Shown piece after piece: positions 24,768-33,541 of a stretch of DNA of 34,309 bases. Made by a program: the position numbers and the translations under genes. This stretch comes from UBA6624 sp964507645. Lineage in GTDB: Bacteria > UBP7 > UBA6624. The notes beneath the pieces were generated by a model. It ran no database searches. It was not told the origin of the DNA and was given only the letters and a program-made list of their open reading frames with translations. The stretch's first letter is position 1. Every line of letters begins with the position of its first letter. The DNA lies in assembly GCA_964507645.1 (NCBI GenBank), contig CAZDPU010000010.1, positions 1-34,309 of the forward strand. The letters are read 5' to 3'.

Positions 24768-25892
24768 TTAGTTACCTCTCTTAACCCTGGCGTCTAAACC
24801 AGATGCTAAAGTAGTAGCTAAGAAGTCAGTAATTCCGTCAGGACCAGAACCATTTGGATTCTCGTCGCCTGGAGGAAGTGCATTAACTACCCAAGTACCA
24901 CCTGGACCATTAGAAGCCGCAGGACTTGCCCTTGGATCAGGTTCGAAGCTGAAGTATCCAGTTGGATGCCACATTGCTCCTCCCCAGCCATTCCACCAAT
25001 AGAAATCACACTCTGTACCATAAACACTGTTACCAGTCTGCCAACCACATGGAGTCATGTGCGTTACATCTTCACCTGGGCTAGTAAGACCAGAAAGTAG
25101 TGAAAGTGTGTAACCAGCAACTGCGTGACCAACGATTTGTTGCGCAGGGGATGAACCAGGTTCACCTAAAGCGAATCTGTGGTTCAATGCTGACATAGTG
25201 TCCATGAAAATTGGGTGATAATAGAAGTGTCCAGGCATCTGATTCTGCATGTAAATGCTGAAATCAGAGTTGGTGTCTTCGTTTGCCCATGTACTTACCC
25301 ATGGCCAATCACCACGCGTGTTAGAAACATCCATCATCAAGTTACCACCAATACCCATCCAGCTAAAATAATTGCCGCATGTGTGGCCTTGACCATAACA
25401 AGACTGTTTTGAGAACTTCTTGAATGGGTTTTCTGGATACTGTGAAAGATATCCATTAACCATTAAAGCGTCCATACAAACAGGCAAATTGCCATAGTCG
25501 TCACCAGCAGCTGGTAGCAAACTGTCAGTACAAAAACCTGGATCAGGTTGATTGTCCTGTACACCTGCTTGACCTGTGCTGTTTTGAATGTTGTCTGCAA
25601 ACGCGCCTTCTACGTCCATGTAGGACCAGTAGAAGTTACCCGGTGCCATTCTTACTACATTGTAAGAAGAGTCACCACCACCAAGGAACCAAGGGTAAAG
25701 ACCATTCCAGTCAGTACCATATCTTTCCAAAGCAACCTGAATTACACGTAATGCAGATTTTGCTTGAGCTTCCTTAGCCTTATCTTTTACCTTAATGAAA
25801 TTAGGTAAAGCCATCGCTACGAGAATACCGATGATAACGATAACTACCAAAAGTTCGATTAATGTAAATCCACGATTTTTAATATTATTCAT
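24768..25892 (-). CDS. Long type IV pilin, second copy
   Basis: This 374-residue pilin from ATG 25892 (GGAGG seven bases upstream; ATG 25895 is also possible) has leader MNNIKNRG|FTLIELLVV with Glu5. The head ends ERYGTDWNGLYPWFLGG. Later blocks parallel the other copies: YPENPF, a Cys pair in CYGQGHTCG, GHFYYHPIFMD, a long Trp/Gly-rich stretch with CGWQTGNSVYGTECDFYWW, and a tail DGITDFLATTLASGLDARVKRGN matching the DG..D...ASG(L/V)D signature. Four or more Cys and many aromatic residues suggest a rigid, disulfide-stabilised exposed domain. It follows copy one and is terminated by a GC hairpin. Confidence 0.9.
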   Translation of the reverse strand: MNNIKNRGFTLIELLVVIVIIGILVAMALPNFIKVKDKAKEAQAKSALRVIQVALERYGTDWNGLYPWFLGGGDSSYNVVRMAPGNFYWSYMDVEGAFADNIQNSTGQAGVQDNQPDPGFCTDSLLPAAGDDYGNLPVCMDALMVNGYLSQYPENPFKKFSKQSCYGQGHTCGNYFSWMGIGGNLMMDVSNTRGDWPWVSTWANEDTNSDFSIYMQNQMPGHFYYHPIFMDTMSALNHRFALGEPGSSPAQQIVGHAVAGYTLSLLSGLTSPGEDVTHMTPCGWQTGNSVYGTECDFYWWNGWGGAMWHPTGYFSFEPDPRASPAASNGPGGTWVVNALPPGDENPNGSGPDGITDFLATTLASGLDARVKRGN

Positions 25893-25905
25893 CATATTAC
25901 CTCCG

Positions 25906-26985
25906 TTACTCGTGCATACCCTGTAGATCAGCATTGTCCATAGGGACTCTTGCGTCTACACCACTTGAGATTACTGTAATAACTCCATCAAACTGACCAT
26001 CAGGACCATTATTAAGGTGTGATGCGTTTCTGTCTTTACAGTCAAGTCTCATATCTCCATCTGTGTCACCTGCGTACGGAGAGTCTCCTTCACAGAAATA
26101 AGTGTTCTCTCTGAAGTCTCCATAACCATCATAGACATCGTGCCCTTTGTTTCCAGGAGCTCCATATACTGAAACGTGGTAACCTAATGGGGCTTCACCC
26201 ATCCACCACTGTCCGTACATTTTTTCTCCACCAAAGATTGGGTAATAGTAAAAGTTACCCGCCATAAATGGTCGGTGATACATTTTTGCAGTCTGACAAA
26301 GTTGAATGCCACAGTTTATACTGCCGTCATTTGCAGGTAATGGCGGAGGCGGAGGATGTCCGTTCCAACCACGAGATCGGCCAGGACCACCAGCTATACT
26401 TGGTGCTATACATCCATAACCTCCCTCTGTTACTTCCCACATTGCGTCCCCTGAAGGACCACCAACACGTCGACCACCTAAACTACCAGCATTGCCAGTA
26501 GCAGATCCGGTAGGACTGCTTGCACAGTCACCACCACCCCAAGCTGCGTCATCCCATTCAAAATACGGGCTAGTAGAGCCATCTGAGTAAGCCCAAGTCA
26601 TACCTGGGATTGAGAAATTATGGCCACCACCGCCTGCAGCGAATGGGTTCTTGGGATAAATGGAAAGATATCCAAAAGTCAAAAGCGCATCGCCGTCACC
26701 ACAGCGAGCAGCACTTTGACAATACTGGTTGAAATAAGGAGAGAGTGGCGAAGCATTTGGATCTGTCGCATCTCCTCCCATTAGCCAGTAAGGATATTTT
26801 CCGTCATGTTCAGTTGCATATCTTTCAAGAGCAACTTGGATAACCCTAAGGTTACTCTTTACCTGGGATTCCATAGCTTTCTCTTTAACTCTAATAAAGT
26901 TAGGTAAAGCAATTGCTATAAGAATACCGATGATAACGATAACAACTAACAACTCGATTAGGGTAAAACCCTTGTTTCGATTCAT
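25906..26985 (-). CDS. Long type IV pilin, first copy
   Basis: This 359-residue pilin from ATG 26985, with GGAGG eight bases upstream, has leader MNRNKG|FTLIELLVV with Glu5. A longer frame starting at 27099 would put 38 extra residues before the leader and is rejected. Shared blocks are ERYATEHDGKYPYWLMGG, YPKNPF, a Gly/Pro-rich centre with PPPPPLP, AGNFYYYPIFGG, YHVSVYG, a calcium-type DTDGDMRLDC loop and tail GPDGQFDGVITVISSGVDARV. Relative to other copies the middle is richer in Gly, Trp and Pro. It is first downstream of pilC and, with copy two, forms a more divergent pair than copies three and four. Confidence 0.9.
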   Translation of the reverse strand: MNRNKGFTLIELLVVIVIIGILIAIALPNFIRVKEKAMESQVKSNLRVIQVALERYATEHDGKYPYWLMGGDATDPNASPLSPYFNQYCQSAARCGDGDALLTFGYLSIYPKNPFAAGGGGHNFSIPGMTWAYSDGSTSPYFEWDDAAWGGGDCASSPTGSATGNAGSLGGRRVGGPSGDAMWEVTEGGYGCIAPSIAGGPGRSRGWNGHPPPPPLPANDGSINCGIQLCQTAKMYHRPFMAGNFYYYPIFGGEKMYGQWWMGEAPLGYHVSVYGAPGNKGHDVYDGYGDFRENTYFCEGDSPYAGDTDGDMRLDCKDRNASHLNNGPDGQFDGVITVISSGVDARVPMDNADLQGMHE

Positions 26986-27014
26986 CGAAATACCTCCTAA
27001 AAATTGTAATTTAA

Positions 27015-27070
27015 TCCTGTCTGATGAAACAGCAGGAATAAGACATTTAGAACAATCCTCTTTCGAGGAT
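27015..27070 (-). promoter_or_regulatory. Two hairpins in the leader of pilin copy 1
   Basis: In the 113 bases between pilC and the first pilin, ATCCTC-GAAA-GAGGAT (minus strand, 27055-27070) makes a six-pair stem with a GNRA loop. TCCTG/CAGGA plus CTG/CAG with one bulge (27015-27037) forms an eight-pair stem. Neither is followed by a T-run. They parallel the structured leader of copy three and may stabilise the messenger or separate pilC from pilin expression. The ribosome binding site GGAGG follows downstream. Confidence 0.45.
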
Positions 27071-27098
27071 AAAAAATTAAAAAATTTACTAATCATCA

Positions 27099-28310
27099 TC
27101 AGAACAAATCCACAATACTAAATACAGGTAAGTAAAGAGCTACAACAATAACTCCAACAATAATCCCGATAACCATAATCATAATCGGTTCTATGAGACT
27201 TGCCAACTGTTCAACCGTTGCATCAATTTCTTCATCATAAAAATCAGCAACTTTGTGAAGCATTGACTCGAGGTTTCCAGCCTCCTCTCCAACAGCAACC
27301 ATGTTGTATACCATTGCTGGAAAAACATTTGTTCTTCTCATTGGTATGCTGATTGCCTCCCCCTCTCTGACTCTGTCTCTAATGTAATCGACACTTTTTT
27401 CGATAACATGGTTATCTGCAGTTGTCTTTGTAACTTCCAAAGACTCCATTAATGTTACACCTGACTGTATTAGTGTCCCCAGGGTTCTAGTGAACCTAGA
27501 GACACCAACCATCCTAGAAAGTTTTCCAAATATAGGCATCCTCATGATTAGCCCATCTAATAAAAGATGTCCCCATTTTGTCTTTCTGAAAAGATAAAAA
27601 AGCCAAATAGCGATTAATGGCAATGGTATCAATAGAGGATTTGCTATTATCCAATCTGAAGCATCCATCATTGTCTGCGTTAACGCAGGCAATGGCGTCT
27701 GCCCTTCAGAAATCTCTTCGAAGAAAGAGGCGAATTGAGGAACTATAAATAACAAAATTCCCATCGTAATCAAGAAAGCAGCAACAATAACAAACAGAGG
27801 ATAAGACATGGCTGCTTTAATTTTGTGCCTGAGTTTTAGTTCTTTCTCAAAGAAAGTTGCCATCCTTTCCAAAACATCTTCAAGGACACCACCAATCTCA
27901 CCAGCTCTTACCATAGATCTAAAGAATGGGGAAAAAGCTCTTTTGTGCAAACCCATTGAATGATGTAAAGTTTCTCCAGCTTGAATCTTTTTTCTAAGGT
28001 CTGCAAGGATATCACTGAAATAAGGAAACTCTGCCTGTTCCTCAAGGGTGGATAAAGCTCTAGCTAAAGTTAAACCTGCGGAAACAAGCAATGCAAACTG
28101 TCTACTGAATATCGTTAAAACCTTCAGACTAACGGGTTGAGCACTACGTAATTTCTTTAAGAATTTGCTTTCCTTCTGTTCTTTTATCCTGATTACGGTC
28201 AAACTCTCAGACTGAAGGGCATCAATTACGGTTTGAGCGGTATCTGCAGTTAGCGATCTGGTGATCGTCTTTCCAGACGAATCGCGCGCAGTAAACAAAA
28301 ATTTAGGCAT
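27099..28310 (-). CDS. pilC: Type IV pilus inner-membrane platform protein
   Basis: This 403-residue member of the GspF/PilC family has an N-terminal cytoplasmic region followed by two tandem GspF domains. Seen are RQFALLVSAGLTLARALSTLEEQ (first domain), a helix pair around VAAFLITMGILLFIVPQF, then FTRTLGTLIQSGVTLMESLEV (second domain), MVAVGEEAGNLESMLHKVADFYDEE, and a C-terminal membrane helix VIGIIVGVIVVALYLPVFSI. It docks the PilB and PilT motors to the pilus base. Length fits the family. No strong ribosome binding site is seen; a possible promoter lies 47-75 bases upstream. The pilin array follows. Confidence 0.95.
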   Translation of the reverse strand: MPKFLFTARDSSGKTITRSLTADTAQTVIDALQSESLTVIRIKEQKESKFLKKLRSAQPVSLKVLTIFSRQFALLVSAGLTLARALSTLEEQAEFPYFSDILADLRKKIQAGETLHHSMGLHKRAFSPFFRSMVRAGEIGGVLEDVLERMATFFEKELKLRHKIKAAMSYPLFVIVAAFLITMGILLFIVPQFASFFEEISEGQTPLPALTQTMMDASDWIIANPLLIPLPLIAIWLFYLFRKTKWGHLLLDGLIMRMPIFGKLSRMVGVSRFTRTLGTLIQSGVTLMESLEVTKTTADNHVIEKSVDYIRDRVREGEAISIPMRRTNVFPAMVYNMVAVGEEAGNLESMLHKVADFYDEEIDATVEQLASLIEPIMIMVIGIIVGVIVVALYLPVFSIVDLF

Positions 28311-28356
28311 AAACTAAATGCTAAGAACCTTGGCGCAAAAGAGACTCAGCCTCATG

Positions 28357-28385
28357 ATTATACTCAAAATAATCAAAAAAACCAA
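28357..28385 (-). promoter_or_regulatory. Candidate sigma-70 promoter before pilC
   Basis: Minus strand shows TTGGTT (28385-28380), a 17-base spacer, then a perfect TATAAT (28362-28357), about 47 bases before the pilC start. The -35 matches only three of six bases, but the -10 is ideal and spacing optimal. It would allow pilC and pilins to be expressed apart from pilB-pilT. Confidence 0.5.
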
Positions 28386-28389
28386 TTTA

Positions 28390-28404
28390 CCCTACGTAGT
28401 AGGG
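28390..28404 (-). terminator. Weak candidate terminator after pilT1
   Basis: CCCTAC-TAC-GTAGGG forms a six-pair stem with a three-base loop just after the pilT1 stop. Eight bases of TAAATTGG separate it from a run of seven T on the minus strand, so termination is likely partial. It sits directly upstream of the candidate pilC promoter. Confidence 0.4.
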
Positions 28405-28405
28405 A

Positions 28406-29554
28406 CTATTGAGGAATGAATTCTGCAGTTGGTTCACTATCAGTATCTGACTCTTCCCCAGTAGCTTCTTCTAGCTCTGCTTCTTTTGCAGCTATTAAAT
28501 TTCTTAGCTCCTTTGGGCTATGGCATCTTGACATTGCAGTTTCTAAGGTTATCAAGTTGGCAAAATAGTAATCTCTCAGACATTGGTCCATCGTTTGCAT
28601 CCCTTCTTTTTTATGGGTCATCATAGTTGATTGAATCTGATAAATCTTACCCTCTCTTATGAGGTTTCTCACGGCAGGAATACCTACCATCATTTCGAAA
28701 GCTGCCAAACGACCATCTCTATCCGCCCTTTTCAAAAGGGTCTGAGACATAATGACTTGAAGACAATTTGCAAGCTGAGCTCGAACCATCTCCTGCTGTT
28801 CCGCAGGGAAAACATCAATGATTCTGTCTATAGACATAGGAGCATTGATGGTGTGGATTGTAGCAAAAACCAAATGTCCAGTTTCAGCTGCCGTAATTGC
28901 TGCACCAATTGTTTCTAAATCTCTCATTTCCCCAACAAGAATAATGTCTGGATCTTGTCTTAAAACCCTTTTCATGGATTCTGCAAATGAAAAAGAATCT
29001 GTTCCAATCTCTCTTTGATTCACAATTGATTTTTTATGTTTGTGAGAAAACTCAATAGGGTCTTCGAGGGTAACAATGTGCTTGGGGCTTACTTCATTGA
29101 TGTGATTTAACATAGCTGCTAAACTTGTTGTCTTCCCTGACCCTGTTGGACCCGTAACCAAGACAAGACCCCTTGGTTCAAAGATTTTTTTCTTTATTAC
29201 TTCTGGCAAAAGAATTTCTTCCATTGTTGGAATTCTCAAAGGGAGAGCCCTTATTGCAAAAGCAACTGATTCTCTTTGGAAGAAAAAATTGCACCTGAAC
29301 CTTCCAAGTCCCTCTTGTTCATATCCAAAATCTAACTCTTTTTCATTTTCAAATTTTTTCCTTTGTTCCTCTCGGATCATCGAGTAGGCCAAAGTTCTAG
29401 TATCTTCACTTGTCAAAACAGGGAATTCCTCAAATTGTTTAACCTCTCCAAAAACCCTACAAGAAGGTTTGGCTCCTACTGACACATGCAAATCACTCCC
29501 GTTTTCTTCATGAAGCCTAACCAAAAGCTCAAGAATTGTTTCTTTTATTGCCAT
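28406..29554 (-). CDS. pilT: Type IV pilus retraction ATPase, first copy
   Basis: This 382-residue hexameric ATPase dismantles the pilus. N-terminal GSDLHVSVGAKPSCRVFGEV, Walker A GPTGSGKTT (135-143), Asp box LEDPIEFSHKHKKSIVNQRE, Walker B DPDIILVGEMRDLET and His box TGHLVFATIHTINAPMSIDRI define the family; MMTHKKEGMQTMDQCLRDYY is the C-terminal helix region. It carries an acidic tail of about 25 residues (EEATGEESDTDSEPTAEFIPQ) absent from the second pilT, possibly a partner-binding tail. GGGAGG precedes ATG 29554, twelve bases after pilB. Confidence 0.94.
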   Translation of the reverse strand: MAIKETILELLVRLHEENGSDLHVSVGAKPSCRVFGEVKQFEEFPVLTSEDTRTLAYSMIREEQRKKFENEKELDFGYEQEGLGRFRCNFFFQRESVAFAIRALPLRIPTMEEILLPEVIKKKIFEPRGLVLVTGPTGSGKTTSLAAMLNHINEVSPKHIVTLEDPIEFSHKHKKSIVNQREIGTDSFSFAESMKRVLRQDPDIILVGEMRDLETIGAAITAAETGHLVFATIHTINAPMSIDRIIDVFPAEQQEMVRAQLANCLQVIMSQTLLKRADRDGRLAAFEMMVGIPAVRNLIREGKIYQIQSTMMTHKKEGMQTMDQCLRDYYFANLITLETAMSRCHSPKELRNLIAAKEAELEEATGEESDTDSEPTAEFIPQ

Positions 29555-29566
29555 AAAAACCTCCCA

Positions 29567-31396
29567 TTAATCCTTAACAAATGGAGCAAGCATTTTTGGA
29601 GCTTCAGCAAGCTCTGGTACTTTCTTTTTGGTTGTTTCTGTACCTGCTCCCTCTTCAGACCCTTCGTACTCCCCGCCAATTTCAATTGCAAGCTCTTCCG
29701 GAGGACAAACTCTGAAGAGTTCATCTAAAGAAACCTGTCCGTCAAGAACTCTCATAAGTCCTGACTGGAATAATGTATCCATTCCGTCACCAATTGCTTG
29801 TATCTTAACTTCCTTCTCGCTGGCTCCCCTCAAGCACATATTTCTTATATTGTTTGTCATTACCATCATCTCGAAGATCGCAGACCTTCCTTTGGAACCT
29901 GACCCATTACAAAATTTGCACCCACTAGCATTGTGTACAAGCGGGGGAGTGTCTTTTTCATATCCAACCTTCTTCAATATAGGACGAAGCCTGTCAAATT
30001 CTTCTAATGACATCTCCTCATGCTCTTTGCAATGATCACAAAGTTTTCTAACCAGCCTTTGAGCAACCGCACCTGCTAAAGTTGCATTAACAAGGAAAGG
30101 TTCTATTCCCATGTTTGTCAACCGTGTAATTGAAGATGCAGCATCGTTCGTGTGTAACGTAGAAAAAACCAAATGACCAGTAAGGGAAGCCTGAATAGCC
30201 ATTTCCCCAACCTCAAAATCACGAATCTCACCAACCATCATTACATCTGGATCTTGCCTTAAGAAACTTCTTAAAGCAGACTGAAAAGTTAATCCAACTT
30301 TGTTATTTACCTGAACCTGGTTTATTTTGTTTATTTGATACTCAACAGGATCTTCAATAGTTGTAACATTTATGTCATCACTTGCAATTCTTGACAAGCT
30401 TGCGTTCAATGTTGTTGTTTTTCCAGATCCTGTTGGTCCTGTCAGCAAGATAATCCCATGTGGCTTCTTTAATAATTCAACCCATATACTCTGTTCTTTT
30501 TTGGTAAAACCCAAATCTTCAAGAGTTAACATTGATGCAGACCTGTCAAGAACACGGGCTACAACCTTCTCACCATTGACTGTAGGAATCGTAGATACAC
30601 GAAAGTCAATTTTCTTCCCGTTTATTTCTTTAGCTATCTTTCCATCCAAAGGCTTTCGTCTTTCTGAGGTGTCTAAATTTGAAAGAATCTTGAAACGTGC
30701 AACAACTGCAGATAGTGCTGTCCTTGGAATATCCATCATTTTTTGAAGTATTCCATCGACCCTAAACCTAACTTGAAGTTTTGTTTCTTTTGGCTCCAGG
30801 TGAATATCACTCACCCTCATCTCTACAGCACTTGTAAGCAAGCTCTCGACAAGTTTGATTATCGGAGCATCATCGACATCCATTGCCTTGCTCATTTTTT
30901 CAAGTTCTTCAGAAAGCATTCCGTCAGCACGTCTTTGATCTTCGAATTCCTTTACGGCTTTTTCAGCCTCATGAGCCTTGCCAAAATACTCATCAAACGC
31001 ACTCTTGTAAGATTCTTCGCTCGTGATCAACGGCTTAACAGCCTTCCCAGTTGAAATTCTTATATCATCAATTGCAATTACGTTCAATGGGTCCACCATC
31101 GCAACCAACAAAGTCCCGTCAACTTCTTTTATTGGAATTGCTTTGAACTGTTGGATTTTTTCAACAGAAAGCAATCGGGCAATTTTCAAATCTATTTCCT
31201 CTTCGTAAAGGTCGATCTTTTGAATTCCCATCTGCCTGGATAATGCATCTAATATTTCATCTGGAGTCGAAATCCCCATATCAATGATTGTTTGTCCAAG
31301 TCTTTTCCCTGTTTTTTGTTGGCTGCCTAAAGCTTCTTTAAGCTGGTCTGAAGTAACCAAACCCTCATCAACCAATATGTCACCAAGTCTTTTCAT
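29567..31396 (-). CDS. pilB: Type IV pilus extension ATPase
   Basis: This 609-residue motor drives pilus extension. An N-terminal GspE-N domain (LGDILVDEGLVTSDQLKEAL and following, about 1-145) precedes the ATPase core: RVSDIHLEPKETKLQVRFRVDG, Walker A GPTGSGKTT (320-328), Asp box IEDPVEYQI, Walker B DPDVMMVGEIRD (382-393), His box TGHLVFSTLHTNDAA. The zinc motif has Cys453, Cys456, Cys493 and Cys496, as in PilB/GspE. The C-terminal tail (about 570-609) is rich in Glu and Lys and lies beyond the usual end. GGAGG lies just upstream of ATG 31396. It leads the pilB-pilT-pilC-pilin order. Confidence 0.95.
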   Translation of the reverse strand: MKRLGDILVDEGLVTSDQLKEALGSQQKTGKRLGQTIIDMGISTPDEILDALSRQMGIQKIDLYEEEIDLKIARLLSVEKIQQFKAIPIKEVDGTLLVAMVDPLNVIAIDDIRISTGKAVKPLITSEESYKSAFDEYFGKAHEAEKAVKEFEDQRRADGMLSEELEKMSKAMDVDDAPIIKLVESLLTSAVEMRVSDIHLEPKETKLQVRFRVDGILQKMMDIPRTALSAVVARFKILSNLDTSERRKPLDGKIAKEINGKKIDFRVSTIPTVNGEKVVARVLDRSASMLTLEDLGFTKKEQSIWVELLKKPHGIILLTGPTGSGKTTTLNASLSRIASDDINVTTIEDPVEYQINKINQVQVNNKVGLTFQSALRSFLRQDPDVMMVGEIRDFEVGEMAIQASLTGHLVFSTLHTNDAASSITRLTNMGIEPFLVNATLAGAVAQRLVRKLCDHCKEHEEMSLEEFDRLRPILKKVGYEKDTPPLVHNASGCKFCNGSGSKGRSAIFEMMVMTNNIRNMCLRGASEKEVKIQAIGDGMDTLFQSGLMRVLDGQVSLDELFRVCPPEELAIEIGGEYEGSEEGAGTETTKKKVPELAEAPKMLAPFVKD

Positions 31397-31429
31397 AAAA
31401 TTCCTCCAACTGTAATAAGAATTATAAGT

Positions 31430-33541
31430 TTAAAAAAAAGAACTTTTTCCATATAAAAGATACTCATAACTTTCCAAATCATCGATTATGGACATTTTTT
31501 TAGATTTTGAGTACCATCTAAGTGCAAATTCTCTCAAGGTTTCATTTTTAGATTTAACAATTCCATCCTTTCGTGCAGACAGTATCCAATTTTTAATTTT
31601 TCGAATTATTATTGATTTTCTTGAAAAAATATTTTTATTTTTTACAAAAACAAAAAACAAGTAAAGACAAACAAGAACAAAAATCCCAATCAAATATTTT
31701 TTTGCGCTTGCCCAAAGAAAATCTAGCTGATTGCTCCAAGTTAAAAATTCAAGATTTTCAACCAAGCCATCCACTACTTTTTTAACCTGGCTAAAAGTGC
31801 CGAGTTCCTCATTCCCGATTTGGCTATTTTCGAAAAGTAAAGTACTTTCAGGGGTTGGGTCTATAGCCCTCCATCCATAATCAGGAGACCAAAACTCAAC
31901 CCATGTATGTGCATCCTTGTCACGAATTAAATAACCTGCTTTCCCAGCTATCTTTTCTCCCTGCTGGTAACCTCCAATAACTCTTGTTTTTATATTTAAA
32001 ATCCTTCCCATTACTGCAAGTGAAGAAGCAAACATTTCACACCATCCTTCCTGAGATTCAAAAACAAACCAATCTGTAGATTCTTCCCCTTCGGGCAAAG
32101 GAGTTGTTTCTAATGTGTATTCCATATTTTCTTTTAAATAAGTGGATATTTTGAGCATTTTTTGCCTTTCGTCACCATCGCCAGAAATGGAAAAAACCAA
32201 CCCTTTAAGCCTCTCGGATAATTCTGGCAATGAAGAATAATCCATTTGATTGTTTTGTATATTTGACCTGTCCTGGCCAAAAGGATCGACAAGCCCACTT
32301 GAGTTCAATATGATCCCATAATTTTGTTCTACTTCATACTTTTCTTGGGGTTTAATCTTTAACTTTTCGCTTTCTATTAAAACATTTTCAACCTGGTAAG
32401 AAAAACCTTCCTGTGTTTCAAAAGGAGTTAAAACTGAACCAGTAGGAGATTGGTTTAAATGCACATTTGAAATTGTTAAAAAGTTATTAATCGGACCAAA
32501 AGAAATTCTCTTTGGAATCCAGGGGGTAAATAAAAAATTACCATGGCTTTTTAAAAAAGTTACAGACCTGCTGAGCTTAATCCACTGCTCATCTTCTTTT
32601 TCAAAATCAAAATATCTATATTCCTGTGGAGTTAATTCAAAACCATTGATTGAAGGGTTTGAATGAATTGGTTTTGTAGACATTCTTGAAACCTCCCAGG
32701 AGCTTCCAGTATATTTATCAAAAACAATACCACGCCAATAAGTTGGAGGCCCTACGACTTCCATAGCGGGATCTTCACTCAGATGAACAGCCTGTTTTGC
32801 CTTCAGGCTCAAATAAGGGGAAAAACCGGAGTAAGAGCTTCGTGGAACAATGTCAGAAGAAAAATTTGTATATCTATATGGTGTTATATTCTCTATTCCA
32901 ACTTGAACATTACCCCCAAGATTTCTAATTATTTTCGAAGGAGCAATTGCCTCTGAAAGTAGGGTAAGACCAAAAACAACAAAAAATAAACGGAAAACAT
33001 ACCTCTTAAAAATAGAGGACCATTCTTTCTGGATGTTTTTATCATCTCCAATTCTTGAAAGCATGGGACATCCAGTAATAAGCCCGATAATAACCAAAGA
33101 TAAAACTATTGCATTTAGAGAAAATAGAGAAGATGGAGAAACTCCTGCAACAAAAACAGCAACACTGAATGGTATGAGTGTAAAAAATTTAATATCTCTA
33201 GAATTAACAAGCTTAAATGTATACAAGATTAAAAACAAGGGCAATAAATCTGAGAGAAAGTCATAAATAGATATTGCACTTTTTATCCCCTGGGATATTT
33301 TCAAGTAAAACAAAATCGCAGCACATACCTCGACTAACCAACCAGCAAGTTTTGCCCATTTTGTTGTAGAGATAAATCTTGAAAACAACAATCCCAAGAT
33401 ACAAGGTCCTAAAATTCTCGACAAAGACATCCCCAATCCATAAGATTGTGAAAAAATTATTGATGTAGTTAAAATTGAAAAAATTAGAAGAACCTCTAAA
33501 GAAAGCCTTCTGTTGCGAGCTTGAACAAAAAATCTATTCAT
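31430..33541 (-). CDS. tgpA: TgpA-type membrane transglutaminase-like protein
   Basis: This 703-residue protein from ATG 33541, which overlaps the stop of the DUF58 gene, has five or more N-terminal membrane helices (to about residue 200), a periplasmic part with a Trp-rich RGIVFDKYTGSSWEVS segment, the transglutaminase core, and a C-terminal helix (about 615-640) followed by a cytoplasmic basic tail. The catalytic triad is intact: Cys501 in EGWCEMFASSLAVMGR, His545 in DAHTWVEFW and Asp561 in AIDPTPES. Such proteins are usually with MoxR ATPase and DUF58 genes; DUF58 precedes here and MoxR would be further right. The longer frame to 33688 would overlap that gene deeply and is rejected. Confidence 0.88.
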   Translation of the reverse strand: MNRFFVQARNRRLSLEVLLIFSILTTSIIFSQSYGLGMSLSRILGPCILGLLFSRFISTTKWAKLAGWLVEVCAAILFYLKISQGIKSAISIYDFLSDLLPLFLILYTFKLVNSRDIKFFTLIPFSVAVFVAGVSPSSLFSLNAIVLSLVIIGLITGCPMLSRIGDDKNIQKEWSSIFKRYVFRLFFVVFGLTLLSEAIAPSKIIRNLGGNVQVGIENITPYRYTNFSSDIVPRSSYSGFSPYLSLKAKQAVHLSEDPAMEVVGPPTYWRGIVFDKYTGSSWEVSRMSTKPIHSNPSINGFELTPQEYRYFDFEKEDEQWIKLSRSVTFLKSHGNFLFTPWIPKRISFGPINNFLTISNVHLNQSPTGSVLTPFETQEGFSYQVENVLIESEKLKIKPQEKYEVEQNYGIILNSSGLVDPFGQDRSNIQNNQMDYSSLPELSERLKGLVFSISGDGDERQKMLKISTYLKENMEYTLETTPLPEGEESTDWFVFESQEGWCEMFASSLAVMGRILNIKTRVIGGYQQGEKIAGKAGYLIRDKDAHTWVEFWSPDYGWRAIDPTPESTLLFENSQIGNEELGTFSQVKKVVDGLVENLEFLTWSNQLDFLWASAKKYLIGIFVLVCLYLFFVFVKNKNIFSRKSIIIRKIKNWILSARKDGIVKSKNETLREFALRWYSKSKKMSIIDDLESYEYLLYGKSSFF

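Noticed and set aside
22414..26985. Type II secretion pseudopilins
   Set aside because: Neighbours include two PilT retraction ATPases and PilC but no Gsp genes; T4P is the better reading, though GspG-like traits are noted.
25906..27099. First pilin starting at 27099 with a 38-residue extension
   Set aside because: Prepilin leaders are short; ATG 26985 has GGAGG at good spacing and gives a normal leader. The extension covers the hairpin leader.
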